Assembly (NCBI RefSeq): GCF_004340945.1
Contig: NZ_SLYD01000007.1
Location: forward strand, 62,001 to 126,000
From: Sphingomonas sp. PP-F2F-A104-K0414
Lineage (GTDB): Bacteria; Pseudomonadota; Alphaproteobacteria; Sphingomonadales; Sphingomonadaceae
DNA length: 64,000 nt
Reading direction: 5' to 3'
The notes beneath the pieces are model-generated. The model saw nothing but the letters and a program-made list of their open reading frames with translations. It was not told where the DNA came from and did no database searches. The position numbers were made by a program, and so were the translations under genes. The first letter of the stretch is position 1, and every line of letters begins with the position of its first letter. Below, one piece after another: positions 54,028-63,503 of this stretch.

Positions 54028-55619
54028 CAGCGTTTCCCTCCACGTGGTGCACGGGGCGGATGACCGCGCCCTCCCGACGGACCCTTGCCGGGCGCCGTGG
54101 GGCGAGTCCCCCGCTCGGGCCGTGCCGGCGCATCGCGCACCGGCCGTGGCTCGGCACCCGGACGTCCGGAAGCACTGCGCGCGGCACGTTTGTCTAGCGA
54201 ACTGCGGCCGCGCGAATCATCGGCCTGCGGACGGAAACCACGCTGCGGCTCCTGACGCTGCGGCGTATCGGCGCGACGTGGCGTCACGGTGCCCCCGGCG
54301 CCGACTCGCGACGGGGCTGCACGATCGCGTGGCGGCTTGGCGGCACGGAAATGCTTGATCTTCGGGCTGGTGCTGAGCTCCTCGCCGCGATCCGCCCGCT
54401 CCTGACGAACATAAGGCTTCGACATGTCGCCACTGGTCGGCCGGGCGTGATGAGTGCCCGTCGGCCGAGCGGCATTCCGCGTGTCCGGCCGCGCCCAGGG
54501 ATCGTTGACGTCGCCGCGCTGCATCGCCGCAGTTGGACGAATACGCTCCGGACGCGCTGGCCGCGACGGACGATCGGTCGGCACAGTGCCGCTGGAGAAC
54601 CCCGAGCTTGCCGGCGCCGTGTACGGACTGCGGACCGGGGCACGTGCACCGCCGGGAGTTGGCCGCGCGCCTTGCGCAGGCCGCGCGCCCGTCGCAAGTC
54701 GCCCCGTCGGCGCAGGCCGCGGCGCATTGCTGCCCCGCTGGCTCGACCGCGCACCAATCCCGGCGCCCGCACCGGCACTCGCGCTGATCCCGATATTGGC
54801 GCGCGCGCCCGGACCCTCGGGCCGACCCTTCGCCAGTTCCTTTTGGAACGCGACGACGTCGTGCTGCAGCACCTCGCCGATCTGCCCGGGCGGCAGGTCG
54901 CCGAGCACGAACGGACCGTAGCGGGTCCGGATCAGCCGCGAGACCTGCAACCCGAGATGCTCGAGCACGCGGCGGACTTCGCGGTTCTTGCCCTCGGTCA
55001 GGATCATCTCGATCCACACGTTCGCACCGGTGCGACGCTCGATATTGGCGTTGATCGAGCCGTAGCGCACGCCCTCGATCTCGATCCCCTCGATCAGTTC
55101 CTCGAGCTGTGGCTGCGTGATGTTGCCATACGCGCGCGCGCGATAGGCGCGCTCGACGCCGGTCGCGGGCAGTTCGAGCTGGCGTTTGAGGCCACCATCG
55201 GTGGTCATCAGCAACAGCCCCTCGGTGTTGAGATCGAGGCGACCGACCGGCACGAGGCGCGGCAGTTCCTGCGGCAGGCGGTCGTAGATCGTCGTGCGGC
55301 CGGCGGGATCGCGCTCGGTGACGAGCAGTCCGGTTGGCTTGTGATACAGGAACAGCCGCGCTGCGCTGGGCGCCTCGACCGGATCGCCGTCGACCGTCAC
55401 GCCTGCCAAGTTGCGCAGGATCGTCGCGGGCGTGTCGAGTGTGGAGCCGTTGAGCGCGACGCGCCCCTCGGCGATCATCCGCTCGATATCGCGGCGCGAG
55501 GCGATCCCGGCGCGGGCGAGCAGCTTGGCGATGCGGTCGCCCTTGATCGGTGTGGCAGGAGTTGCAGGCGCGTCGGGCGACGGGCTGGCAGTCGGGTTAT
55601 CGTCTTTTGAAGTCGTCAT
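54027..55619 (-). CDS. rluB: RluB/RsuA-family pseudouridine synthase with long disordered tail
   Basis: A 530-residue protein. An S4 RNA-binding domain (about 28-75, AKLLARAGIASRRDIERMIA) precedes the catalytic domain (about 85-265) with PVGRLDLNTEGLLLMTTDGG and catalytic Asp129. The remaining ~260 residues are low-complexity, rich in Arg, Pro, Ala and Gly. E. coli RluB, at about 290 residues, modifies U2605 of 23S rRNA, and also ends in a basic tail, but far shorter. ATG 55619 was chosen; the frame to 55976 is antisense to the next gene. Confidence 0.9.
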   Translation of the reverse strand: MTTSKDDNPTASPSPDAPATPATPIKGDRIAKLLARAGIASRRDIERMIAEGRVALNGSTLDTPATILRNLAGVTVDGDPVEAPSAARLFLYHKPTGLLVTERDPAGRTTIYDRLPQELPRLVPVGRLDLNTEGLLLMTTDGGLKRQLELPATGVERAYRARAYGNITQPQLEELIEGIEIEGVRYGSINANIERRTGANVWIEMILTEGKNREVRRVLEHLGLQVSRLIRTRYGPFVLGDLPPGQIGEVLQHDVVAFQKELAKGRPEGPGARANIGISASAGAGAGIGARSSQRGSNAPRPAPTGRLATGARPAQGARPTPGGARAPVRSPYTAPASSGFSSGTVPTDRPSRPARPERIRPTAAMQRGDVNDPWARPDTRNAARPTGTHHARPTSGDMSKPYVRQERADRGEELSTSPKIKHFRAAKPPRDRAAPSRVGAGGTVTPRRADTPQRQEPQRGFRPQADDSRGRSSLDKRAARSASGRPGAEPRPVRDAPARPERGTRPTAPGKGPSGGRGHPPRAPRGGKR

Positions 55620-55739
55620 GGCGCGGCTGATACTATGGATCGGCCGCCAGCGCGAAAATATTTGCGACCGTTCGTGCTGCGGTGCGTTAACACCCGCAAG
55701 CGTAACGACCTTTCGCGCGCGACCGGGGGCCTTTCGGCA

Positions 55740-56171
55740 ATGTTGTTCGGCAAGAAAAAGCGGCAGATCGTCCGGCTCCTCGTCGTCGAGGACGAACCGC
55801 TGGTAGCGTTCGACACCGAATATTTCCTCGCCGAAGCGAATTTCACGATCGTCGCTACGATCGACCGGGTCGCGGATGCGTTGCCAATCCTGGCGAGCGA
55901 CACGGTGATCGACCTGGTGCTGGTCGACGTGAATTTGGCGGATGGTTCGGGCATCGACGTCGCGCGCGCGGCGCACGCACGCGGCGTGCCGGTGATGTTC
56001 GTGACAGGGAGTTGCCCGGTCGAGGCGACGACGCTTGCCGCCGGCTGCATGGCCAAGCCCTACGCACCACGCGACCTGATCGCTGCGATCGAGGCGATCG
56101 AGGCGACGCGCGCTGGCAGCAAGCCCAAGCGGGTCCCGTACGGCTTCACGCTGTTCGAAGCGAAAGCCTGA
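55740..56171 (+). CDS. Stand-alone response-regulator receiver protein
   Basis: A 143-residue protein with a single receiver domain: VRLLVVEDEPLVAFDTEYFL, Asp63 in LVLVDVNLADGSG, Thr89 in MFVTGSCP and Lys106 in CMAKPYAPRDL. The basic N-terminus MLFGKKKRQ and a final 20-residue tail with KPKRVPYG add no known output domain. It may pass phosphate to another protein or act by sequestering a kinase. It has no adjacent kinase. Confidence 0.85.
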   Translation: MLFGKKKRQIVRLLVVEDEPLVAFDTEYFLAEANFTIVATIDRVADALPILASDTVIDLVLVDVNLADGSGIDVARAAHARGVPVMFVTGSCPVEATTLAAGCMAKPYAPRDLIAAIEAIEATRAGSKPKRVPYGFTLFEAKA

Positions 56172-56259
56172 CGTTTCCCCCGCGGTCCATCGCCTGACGG
56201 GTAGCGCGGTTGTGATTTCCCGTTAGGGTCCCCCGCAAGCGAGTGGGAGCGTAAGTGCG

Positions 56260-57591
56260 ATGGGCGGAACCGAAAGAAAGCGCTGGAGCGACGGGTTTCG
56301 GCCATATGTCGAGAAGGCCCCGCTGGCCGCGCTCGCGCTCGGCATATCGTCGGGCTTCCCCTATGCGATGATCGGCGCGACGCTGACCACCCGGCTGGCA
56401 GCGAGCGGCATCGACAAGAAGACGGTGACGGCGTTCAGTCTTGCGTTTCTCGTCTATAATCTGAAATTCTTGTGGGCGTGGGTCGTTGATGGCGTCCGCC
56501 TCCCGGTGATCGGGCGGCTCGGCCAGCGTGTTTCCTGGCTGATCATCACGGCCGCGCTAGTCGTCGCGGCTGTCGTCAACCTCGCGCTGATCGACCCAGC
56601 GGCCAGCATCGCCTCCACCGCAACCGCGGCGATCCTGGTCGGCGCGGCGGGCGCGACGTTCGACGTCGTGATCGACGCGTTCCGGATCGAGACGCTCGAA
56701 CCGCGCCAGTTGGGCGTCGGATCGGGGATGAGCCAATATGGCTGGCGGATCGGCTCGGCAGGCTCGGGCGCGCTGGCGCTGGTGGTCGCCGAACGGGCCG
56801 GCTGGAACGCCGCCTATCTGGCGTGCGTGGTGTTCGCACTACCCGCGGTGCTGGCAGGCTTGGCGCTGGGCGAGCCCGAACGCCGCCGTCCGCCGATCGA
56901 ACGCCGCGGTCTCGCCGAGGGGTTCCGCGCCATCTGGGGGCCGTTCGTCCAGTTCTTCTCGCGCGAGGGGGCGTTCTTCGTCCTCGCCTTCATCCTGATC
57001 TTCAAGGTCGGCGACACGCTCGCCAATTTGACGTTGCGGCTGCTGTTCGACGACCTCGGCTTCACCGGCGACGAGATCGCGTTCTACGATGTCGGGATCG
57101 GCTTTATTGCATATCTGGTCGGCATCTTCATCGGTGGCATCCTGTACGCGCGAATGGGGATGAAGCGATCGGTGCTGTTGTCGCTCGTGCTGATGGGCGT
57201 CTCGAACCTCTCGTTCGCTGCGTTGGCGGCGGCCGGGCATTCGAACCTCGGCATGGCGGCGGCGATCGGCTTCGAGAACGCCTCGAGCGGCTTCGGCGGT
57301 GTCGTCGTGATCGCCTATTTCTCCGCGCTGTGCGACCTCCGCTTCACCGCGGCACAGTTTGCGCTGATCTCGGCAGCCGCAAGCATCGTCGGACGGATCG
57401 TCACCGGCACGACCGCCGGCGCGCTGATCGAGGCGTTCGGCTATGTCGATTTCTACCTACTGACGACGGTGCTCGCGGTACCAGGGATCGTGCTGTTCTG
57501 GTGGATGAGCCGGTCGGGGATGATCGACCGCTCGATCGGCAGCGCCGGCGTCGAGGGACAGGGTGACGCGCGGGCTGGCGAGTCCGTCTAG
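56260..57591 (+). CDS. ampG: AmpG-like muropeptide MFS permease
   Basis: A 443-residue inner-membrane protein. GISSGFPYAMIGATLTTRLA and LAFLVYNLKFLWAWVVD match the AmpG signature region, and GATFDVVIDAFRIETLEPRQ followed by YGWRIGSAGSGALAL the middle. AmpG imports anhydro-muropeptides for cell-wall recycling; some relatives instead import siderophores (RhtX/FptX), so the substrate is inferred. It faces the small gene ending at 57594. Confidence 0.8.
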   Translation: MGGTERKRWSDGFRPYVEKAPLAALALGISSGFPYAMIGATLTTRLAASGIDKKTVTAFSLAFLVYNLKFLWAWVVDGVRLPVIGRLGQRVSWLIITAALVVAAVVNLALIDPAASIASTATAAILVGAAGATFDVVIDAFRIETLEPRQLGVGSGMSQYGWRIGSAGSGALALVVAERAGWNAAYLACVVFALPAVLAGLALGEPERRRPPIERRGLAEGFRAIWGPFVQFFSREGAFFVLAFILIFKVGDTLANLTLRLLFDDLGFTGDEIAFYDVGIGFIAYLVGIFIGGILYARMGMKRSVLLSLVLMGVSNLSFAALAAAGHSNLGMAAAIGFENASSGFGGVVVIAYFSALCDLRFTAAQFALISAAASIVGRIVTGTTAGALIEAFGYVDFYLLTTVLAVPGIVLFWWMSRSGMIDRSIGSAGVEGQGDARAGESV

Positions 57592-57593
57592 CC

Positions 57594-58070
57594 TTACATC
57601 GTGACCGGTCGCCCCTCGTCGGCGAACGCGGCGGCGACGGCTGCGGCGCTGGCGAGGACGCCGTCGACACGGCGGACGCCGAGGAGATCGGTCATCAGAT
57701 AGCGGGCTGTCTCGGGCGCGGTCTCGACCCGCGCGAGGATCGACAGCATCGCCGACTCGGCCGGGGTCATCCGCGCACAGCAGCATGGCGCGATCGCGAT
57801 CGATCCCGCCGACGTTCCCGCCAGGTCCGCCATCAGCGCGCGCAACAACACCAGCGGACGACGGAAACTCTGCCCGAAGGCGGTGAACATCGTGTGTGCG
57901 GCGCGTGCGTCGGCAAGGCCATGCGCGCCCATCCGGCGCATCGCGAACAAGGCGATTCGCGCGTTTTCACAAGGCGGTAGTGGATGCGGCAGCAACGCCG
58001 TCGCGTTGGCGAGCAAATTGGTCGAGGCCGGCGTCGAACTGGGCGTCGAACTGGGGCGGGTATCGGTCAT
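57594..58070 (-). CDS. Conserved hypothetical protein (possibly DUF6628)
   Basis: A 158-residue alpha-helical protein: RIALFAMRRMGAHGLADARA, FGQSFRRPLVLLRALMADLA, then a cysteine-rich IAIAPCCCARMTPAESAMLS and a helix LARVETAPETARYLMTDLLG. The C-CC-R-M segment is distinctive and could bind metal. I recall a sphingomonad family of this kind but cannot confirm the number. It lies 68 bases downstream of folC on the same strand and may be its last operon gene. Confidence 0.6.
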   Translation of the reverse strand: MTDTRPSSTPSSTPASTNLLANATALLPHPLPPCENARIALFAMRRMGAHGLADARAAHTMFTAFGQSFRRPLVLLRALMADLAGTSAGSIAIAPCCCARMTPAESAMLSILARVETAPETARYLMTDLLGVRRVDGVLASAAAVAAAFADEGRPVTM

Positions 58071-58138
58071 TCACGCGACTCCGTGGTGGTGTCCACAAAC
58101 TCGCGCGTCCGTTATTGATAGTCAATAGCAATAAGAGC

Positions 58139-59458
58139 TCAGTCCGGCGGCTGGTCGTTCGTCGCGAGCACTTCACCGGCGAGATAGAGAGAACCGGCGA
58201 TCAGGACGAGGTTGGATCGATCGCCACGGGCTGCGATCAGGTCGAGTGCGTCAGTTGGCGTCGACGCGGTTTCCGCGGTCTTGCCGAAACGTTCCGCGAG
58301 CGCTGCAAGGGCCTCGGGAGCATGGTGCGCATGGCCGGGGACCGGGATCGCGACGACGTGGCCGACCGAGGGCGAGAAAATCCGCATCACCGCCTCGGCA
58401 TCCTTGTTGGCGAGCATCCCGAGGACCAGCGTGACCGGCCGGCTCTTGGCCAGCGTTCGCAGCGCCCGCGCAACCGGTTGCGCGGCGTTGGGGTTGTGCG
58501 CGCCGTCGAGCCACACCTCGCTGCCTGCCGGAAGCCGTGCGAGCAGGGGGCCATCGGACAGGCGCTGCATTCTGGCCGGCCAGTGCGCCCAGTCGGCGGC
58601 GGCGCGCATAGCGGCTTCGGGAACATGCAGCGCGCCCTGATGGCGGAGCATCGCGATCGCGAGCGCGAGGTTGCGGGACTGGTGCGCGCCGACGAGGCGG
58701 GGGCGGTTGGTGACGACCGAAAAGCCGGTATCCTCGTAGCGGACGGTCGAGCGTGCGGTCTCGCTCGTCCAGGCGGTGCCGCGCGCGTGGACGGGGGCAC
58801 CCGCGGCGGCGGCTACCGCGGCGATCTTTGCGCGGAGGGCTTTGGGATAGTCCATCGTGACGAGCGGCACGCCGGACTTGGCGATGCCCGCTTTCTCGCC
58901 GGCGATTTCCAGCAGCGTGTCGCCGAGGAACGACTGGTGATCGATCCCGAGCGCGGCGATGCCGGTGACGACCGGGTTCGGGATGACGTTGGTCGCATCG
59001 AGTCTGCCGCCAAGGCCGACTTCGACGATCGTTGCCGCCGCCGGTGTGCGGGCGAAGGCGAGGAAGGCGGCGGCGGTGGTGACTTCGAAGAAGCTCGCCT
59101 GGAGGTCGGCAGCGTGGTCGAGCACTTCCGACAGCAAGGCGGCGAGCAGCTCGTCGTCGATCAGCTTGCCCGCAAGGCGGATGCGTTCGTTGAAGCGGAC
59201 GAGGTGCGGCGAGGAATAGACGTGTACGCTGTGCCCGGCGGCTTCGATCGCGGCGCGCAGGAAGGCGCAGGTCGAGCCCTTGCCGTTGGTGCCGGCGACG
59301 TGGAACACCGGGGGGAGGTTGAGGTGGGGGTCGCCGAGGCGGCTCAGGAACGCGGTGATGCGCTCGAGGCCGAGGATGTCGGCGCCGGGCGACAGCGCGG
59401 TCAGGCGGTCGAGTTGCGCTTGCACTGCGGGGGACGAGGACGTCGCGTGGTCGGGCAT
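58139..59458 (-). CDS. folC: Bifunctional folylpolyglutamate/dihydrofolate synthase
   Basis: A 439-residue ATP-dependent ligase of the Mur family. P-loop HVAGTNGKGSTCAFLRAAIE near residue 46, TSPHLVRFNERIR-type second motif (YSSPHLVRFNERIRL), and a C-terminal domain with VWLDGAHNPNAAQPVARAL. It makes dihydrofolate and extends folate with glutamate. It is downstream of accD on the minus strand, separated by a family D repeat of 98 bases, an order conserved in alphaproteobacteria. Confidence 0.95.
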   Translation of the reverse strand: MPDHATSSSPAVQAQLDRLTALSPGADILGLERITAFLSRLGDPHLNLPPVFHVAGTNGKGSTCAFLRAAIEAAGHSVHVYSSPHLVRFNERIRLAGKLIDDELLAALLSEVLDHAADLQASFFEVTTAAAFLAFARTPAAATIVEVGLGGRLDATNVIPNPVVTGIAALGIDHQSFLGDTLLEIAGEKAGIAKSGVPLVTMDYPKALRAKIAAVAAAAGAPVHARGTAWTSETARSTVRYEDTGFSVVTNRPRLVGAHQSRNLALAIAMLRHQGALHVPEAAMRAAADWAHWPARMQRLSDGPLLARLPAGSEVWLDGAHNPNAAQPVARALRTLAKSRPVTLVLGMLANKDAEAVMRIFSPSVGHVVAIPVPGHAHHAPEALAALAERFGKTAETASTPTDALDLIAARGDRSNLVLIAGSLYLAGEVLATNDQPPD

Positions 59459-59461
59459 TAG

Positions 59462-59559
59462 CTCCCCTTCCGCTTGCGGGAGGGGTTGGGGGAGGGGCTT
59501 GGGCTTGGCGATCCGTGCATCATTCCCTCCCCCGACCCCTCCCGCAAGCGGGAGGGGAG
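59462..59559. repeat. Palindromic repeat, family D
   Basis: CTCCCCTTCCGCTTGCGGGA, GGGGTTGGGGGAGGGGC mirrored by CCCTCCCCCGACCCCTCCCG and CAAGCGGGAGGGGAG. It fills the accD-folC gap. When read as protein it gives [12 protein letters not shown], matching the in-frame peptide in the 22505 gene. Confidence 0.9.
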
Positions 59560-59564
59560 ACGAC

Positions 59565-60416
59565 TTACGCGGCTTCGCGCGCGCTGAGATAGCCGATCAC
59601 CGTGCCGAGCTGCTCGCGCAGGTCCTTCCGGTGGACGACCATGTCGATCATCCCGTGCTCGAGATAATATTCGCTCGTCTGGAAATCCTCGGGGAGCTTC
59701 TCGCGGATCGTGCTCTCGATTACGCGGCGACCGGTGAAGGCGAGCGTCGCCTTGGGCTCGGCGATCTGGACGTCGCCGAGCATCGCATAGGCTGCCATCA
59801 CGCCGCCCGAGGTGGGATCGGTCAGCACGACGATGTACGGCAGGCCGGCATCGTGGAGCATCTGGATCGCGACGGTGCTGCGCGGCATTTGCATCAGGCT
59901 GAGGATGCCCTCCTGCATGCGCGCGCCGCCGCTCGCGGTGAAGATGACGTAGGGCACGCGGTCCTCGATCGCCGCCTCGACGCCGCGCACGAACGCTTCG
60001 CCGACCGCTAGGCCCATCGAGCCACCCATGAAACCGAAGTCCTGAACGCCGACGACGACCCGGTGCCCGTCGATGCTCCCGCGCGCGTTGACCAGTGCGT
60101 CCTGTTCGCTGTTGTCGGTCCGTGCGGCCTTGAGGCGATCGGTGTAGCGCTTCTGGTCGCGGAACTTGAGCGGATCCTCGGGGACTTTCGGCGCGGGAAG
60201 CTCGCTGCAGCTGCCCTCGTCGAAGAGCTGGGCAAAGCGGATCTTCGGCCCGATGCGGTCGTGGTGATCGCATTTCGGGCAGACGTACAGATTGTCCTCG
60301 AGCTCCTTGGTGAAGACCATCTGCCCGCAGCCCTTGCACTTGTGCCAGAGGTTTTCAGGCGTCTCGCGCTTCGCGACGAAGGGCAGGACGTTGCGGACGC
60401 TGTTGAGCCAGCTCAT
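59565..60416 (-). CDS. accD: Acetyl-CoA carboxylase carboxyltransferase subunit beta
   Basis: A 283-residue protein. An N-terminal zinc ribbon with Cys27, Cys30, Cys46 and Cys49 ([17 protein letters not shown]) is followed by the crotonase-like carboxyltransferase domain with [18 protein letters not shown] and [19 protein letters not shown]. With AccA it makes malonyl-CoA, the first step of fatty-acid synthesis. Its ATG overlaps the trpA stop by four bases, the usual alphaproteobacterial linkage. Confidence 0.96.
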   Translation of the reverse strand: MSWLNSVRNVLPFVAKRETPENLWHKCKGCGQMVFTKELEDNLYVCPKCDHHDRIGPKIRFAQLFDEGSCSELPAPKVPEDPLKFRDQKRYTDRLKAARTDNSEQDALVNARGSIDGHRVVVGVQDFGFMGGSMGLAVGEAFVRGVEAAIEDRVPYVIFTASGGARMQEGILSLMQMPRSTVAIQMLHDAGLPYIVVLTDPTSGGVMAAYAMLGDVQIAEPKATLAFTGRRVIESTIREKLPEDFQTSEYYLEHGMIDMVVHRKDLREQLGTVIGYLSAREAA

Positions 60417-61225
60417 GCGGGGACCTTCCGTGCGGACGCGACGGCGTCGGCGAGAGACTTGATATAGGCGCGAACCGGCTCGGCCGCAGCGGCGCCGTAT
60501 TGTGCGACCAGTTCGACAATCGCCGAGCCGACGACGACGCCGTCCGCGACGCGCGCAACGTTGGCCGCCTGCTCGGGCGTGCGGATGCCGAAGCCGACCG
60601 CGATCGGGATGTCGGTCTGTGCCTTCAGGCGGGCGACGGCGTCCTCGATCGAGGATTGCTGCGCCTGTTGGAGCCCTGTGATGCCGGCGACCGAGACGTA
60701 ATAGAGGAACCCGCTCGCGCCATCGAGTACGGTCGGCAGGCGGGCAGCGTCGGTGGTTGGGGTGGCAAGGCGGATCAGGTCGATCCCGGTCGCGCGCAAC
60801 TGCGGGCCGAGCGCATCGTCTTCCTCGGGTGGGACGTCGACGCAGATCACGCCGTCGACGCCAGCGTTGGCAGCCGCCTCGGCGAACCAGTCCGCGCCAC
60901 GCCGGAGCATCGGGTTGCCATAGCCCATCAGGACGAGCGGCACGTCCGGGTGGCGCGCGCGGAACGCGGTGGCGGTGGCGAGAATGTCCGCAGTGCGCGT
61001 CCCCTGCGCGAGACTGCGGATGTTCGCCGCCTGGATCGCCGGGCCGTCGGCCATGGGATCGGTGAACGGCATTCCGAGTTCGATCGCGTCCGCGCCGCCT
61101 GCGACGAGCGCGTCGAGAATTGGGCCGGTAGCCTCGGTGGTCGGATCGCCCGCGGTGACGAATGCGACAAGCGCGGCGCGACCGGCGGCGGCGGTGCGCG
61201 CGAAGGTGGCGGCGAGGCGGCTCAC
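60413..61225 (-). CDS. trpA: Tryptophan synthase alpha subunit
   Basis: A 270-residue TIM barrel. GTG start ([15 protein letters not shown]). Catalytic Glu49 and Asp60 lie in the [16 protein letters not shown] segment; [13 protein letters not shown] and [11 protein letters not shown] form the phosphate-binding loops. It cleaves indole-glycerol phosphate and passes indole to TrpB. A family E repeat occupies the gap to trpB. Confidence 0.96.
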   Translation of the reverse strand: MSRLAATFARTAAAGRAALVAFVTAGDPTTEATGPILDALVAGGADAIELGMPFTDPMADGPAIQAANIRSLAQGTRTADILATATAFRARHPDVPLVLMGYGNPMLRRGADWFAEAAANAGVDGVICVDVPPEEDDALGPQLRATGIDLIRLATPTTDAARLPTVLDGASGFLYYVSVAGITGLQQAQQSSIEDAVARLKAQTDIPIAVGFGIRTPEQAANVARVADGVVVGSAIVELVAQYGAAAAEPVRAYIKSLADAVASARKVPA

Positions 61226-61284
61226 TTGCCCCGCTCCGCACCAACGCTCGTCGCTCGACTACCGCCCCGAGCGACGCCAAAACC

Positions 61285-61369
61285 CGTCACCCCAGCGAAA
61301 GCTGGGGTATCCCGATTGGCGACCACGGCGCCCGCCCCATGGATACCCCAGCTTTCGCTGGGGTGACGG
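61285..61369. repeat. Palindromic repeat, family E
   Basis: CGTCACCCCAGCGAAAGCTG, GGGTATCC at left; GGATACCCCAGCTTTCGCTG, GGGTGACG at right; 28-base arms around a 30-base centre. It lies in the trpB-trpA gap, which is normally very short. Confidence 0.9.
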
Positions 61370-61427
61370 ATAAACGTTGCGGGGAGCGTCGACCGAAGTG
61401 CGGCGAGGGTGCTTGTGGCGCCACCAA

Positions 61428-62669
61428 TCATATCGCCACCCCGAGCGCTTCGGCGACGGTGAAGATGTCCTTGTCGCCGCGGCCGCACAGGTTGGCCAGG
61501 ATGATCTGGTCCTGCCGCATTTCGCGCGCCTTCTTCGTCACCGTGGCGATCGCGTGCGATGGTTCGAGCGCGGGGATGATGCCTTCGGTGCGGCACAGCA
61601 GCTGGAACGCGTCGAGCGCTTCGGTGTCGGTCGCGCTGTCATACTGGACGCGGCCGATATCGCGCAGCCACGCATGCTCCGGCCCGATCCCCGGATAATC
61701 AAGACCCGCCGAGATCGAATGCGCTTCCGTGATCTGGCCGTCTTCGTCCTGCAACAGATAGGTCTTGTTGCCATGGAGCACGCCCGGGAAACCGCCCGCG
61801 AGGCTCGCCGCATGTTCCTTGTCGAGCCCATGACCCGCGGCCTCGACGCCGAGCATCTGCACGTCGGCATCGTCGAGGAACGGATGGAACAGCCCGATCG
61901 CGTTCGATCCGCCACCGATCGCCGCGACCAGCATGTCGGGCAGGCGACCGACGCGCGCGAGCATCTGCGCGCGCGCCTCGGTGCCGATTACGCTCTGGAA
62001 ATCGCGGACCATCTCCGGATACGGGTGTGGGCCGGCGGCGGTGCCGATGATGTAAAAGGTGTCGTGGACGTTCGCGACCCAGTCACGCATCCCCTCGTTC
62101 ATCGCGTCCTTCAGCGTGTGCGCGCCCGACGTGACCGGGCGGACTTCGGCGCCGAGCAGCTTCATGCGGAACACGTTGGGCGCCTGACGCTCGACGTCCT
62201 TCGCGCCCATGTAGATCACGCACGGCAGACCGAAGCGCGCGCAGACCGTGGCGGTGGCGACGCCGTGCTGGCCAGCACCAGTCTCGGCGATGATCCGCGT
62301 CTTGCCCATCCGCATCGCGAGCAGGATCTGGCCGATACAGTTGTTGATCTTGTGCGCGCCGGTGTGATTGAGCTCGTCGCGCTTGAACCAGACTTGGGCT
62401 CCCATGCCTTCGGGGGCGGACTCGCGGAGCGCCTCGGTCAGCCGTTCGGCGTAATAGAGCGGGCTCGGGCGGCCGACATAATGTTCGAGCAGGTCGTCGA
62501 ACTGCGCCTTGAAGGCGGGGTCGGCCTTGGCGGCGCGGTACGCCTCGTCGAGTTCGAGGACGAGCGGCATCAGCGTCTCGGCGACATAGCGGCCGCCGAA
62601 ATCACCGAAATGGCCGCGCTCGTCGGGCTGGGCGCGGTAGGAGTTGGGAGCGAGGGTTGGAGCGTTCAT
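61428..62669 (-). CDS. trpB: Tryptophan synthase beta subunit
   Basis: A 413-residue PLP enzyme that joins indole and serine. [20 protein letters not shown] holds PLP-lysine 107; [36 protein letters not shown] and the late [13 protein letters not shown] are all present. ATG 62669 ([14 protein letters not shown]) is the family start; a longer frame to 62729 reads into the repeat between trpF and trpB. Confidence 0.97.
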   Translation of the reverse strand: MNAPTLAPNSYRAQPDERGHFGDFGGRYVAETLMPLVLELDEAYRAAKADPAFKAQFDDLLEHYVGRPSPLYYAERLTEALRESAPEGMGAQVWFKRDELNHTGAHKINNCIGQILLAMRMGKTRIIAETGAGQHGVATATVCARFGLPCVIYMGAKDVERQAPNVFRMKLLGAEVRPVTSGAHTLKDAMNEGMRDWVANVHDTFYIIGTAAGPHPYPEMVRDFQSVIGTEARAQMLARVGRLPDMLVAAIGGGSNAIGLFHPFLDDADVQMLGVEAAGHGLDKEHAASLAGGFPGVLHGNKTYLLQDEDGQITEAHSISAGLDYPGIGPEHAWLRDIGRVQYDSATDTEALDAFQLLCRTEGIIPALEPSHAIATVTKKAREMRQDQIILANLCGRGDKDIFTVAEALGVAI

Positions 62670-62725
62670 GACTGGGCGTTTAGCACTTCGTAAATCGCTG
62701 TCACCCCTTCCGTTTCCGCTAAAGA

Positions 62726-62830
62726 CCACCCCGGCGGAGGCCGGGGCCCAATTGGGAGCGGCTTTTGGCGAGTCGGATCCTCCGTTACCTCGACCTTTCC
62801 AATTGGGCCCCGGCCTGCGCCGTGGTGGTG
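62726..62830. repeat. Palindromic repeat, family C
   Basis: CCACCCCGGCGGAGGCCGGG, GCCCAATTGG at left; CCAATTGGGCCCCGGCCTGC, GCCGTGGTGGTG at right, with two mismatches in the outer arm. It ends on the base before the trpF stop codon. Confidence 0.85.
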
Positions 62831-63466
62831 CTACCGCGCGCCGACCGCGTTCAGGAATGCCGCGATCCTGGTTTCGTCTTTCATGCCGGGTTCGCTTTCG
62901 ACCCCCGACGACACGTCGACCAGGTCCGCACCGGTCCGCCGGATCGCCTCCGCCGCATTCGCCGGATCGAGTCCCCCCGATAGCGCCCAGGGCAGGGGAT
63001 GCCGGAACCCGTCGAGCAGGTCCCAGTCGAACCGCAAGCCCATCCCGCCCGGCAATGCGGCCGAGTCCGGGGTCTTGGCGTCATAGAGTATCCGGTCGGC
63101 GACTCCGGTAAAGCCATGCGCCGCATCCAGATCGCCTCGCGTGCGCACCGCAACGGCGACCCACGTCTCGATTCTGAACTTCGCGCGGATCGCGGCGGCC
63201 CGCGCGGGCGTCACCTTGTGGAGTTGCAGCACGTCGAGCGCGGCGGAGGCGACTGCCTGTTCGAGCATCTCGTCCTCGGGATCGACGAACACGCCGACCT
63301 TCGCGACGTGACCGGGTACGCGCGCCGCGAGTTCGGCGGCTTTCGCGAACGTCACGTGGCGCGGTGAGGCGGGGAAGAACACGAACCCGACATGGCTTGC
63401 GCCATGCTTGATCGCGACGTCGAGCGTCGCGGGGGTGGAAAGGCCGCAGATCTTGGCGGTGGTCAT
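62831..63466 (-). CDS. trpF: Phosphoribosylanthranilate isomerase
   Basis: A 211-residue TIM barrel starting [20 protein letters not shown] with catalytic Cys7; the general acid Asp sits in [29 protein letters not shown] and [20 protein letters not shown] are typical. It catalyses the Amadori step of tryptophan synthesis. It lies between pyrF and trpB on the minus strand. The frame to 63757 is antisense to nothing but reads back through pyrF and was rejected. Confidence 0.95.
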   Translation of the reverse strand: MTTAKICGLSTPATLDVAIKHGASHVGFVFFPASPRHVTFAKAAELAARVPGHVAKVGVFVDPEDEMLEQAVASAALDVLQLHKVTPARAAAIRAKFRIETWVAVAVRTRGDLDAAHGFTGVADRILYDAKTPDSAALPGGMGLRFDWDLLDGFRHPLPWALSGGLDPANAAEAIRRTGADLVDVSSGVESEPGMKDETRIAAFLNAVGAR

Positions 63467-63480
63467 GCTGATTCCTAAAA

Positions 63481-63502
63481 CCCTTCTCCCGATGGGAGAG
63501 GG
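63481..63502. repeat. Short hairpin repeat between pyrF and trpF
   Basis: CCCTTCTCCC-GAT-GGGAGAGGG, nearly perfect arms directly after the pyrF stop region. It could be an attenuator-like stem or another dispersed repeat. Confidence 0.6.
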
Positions 63503-63503
63503 A

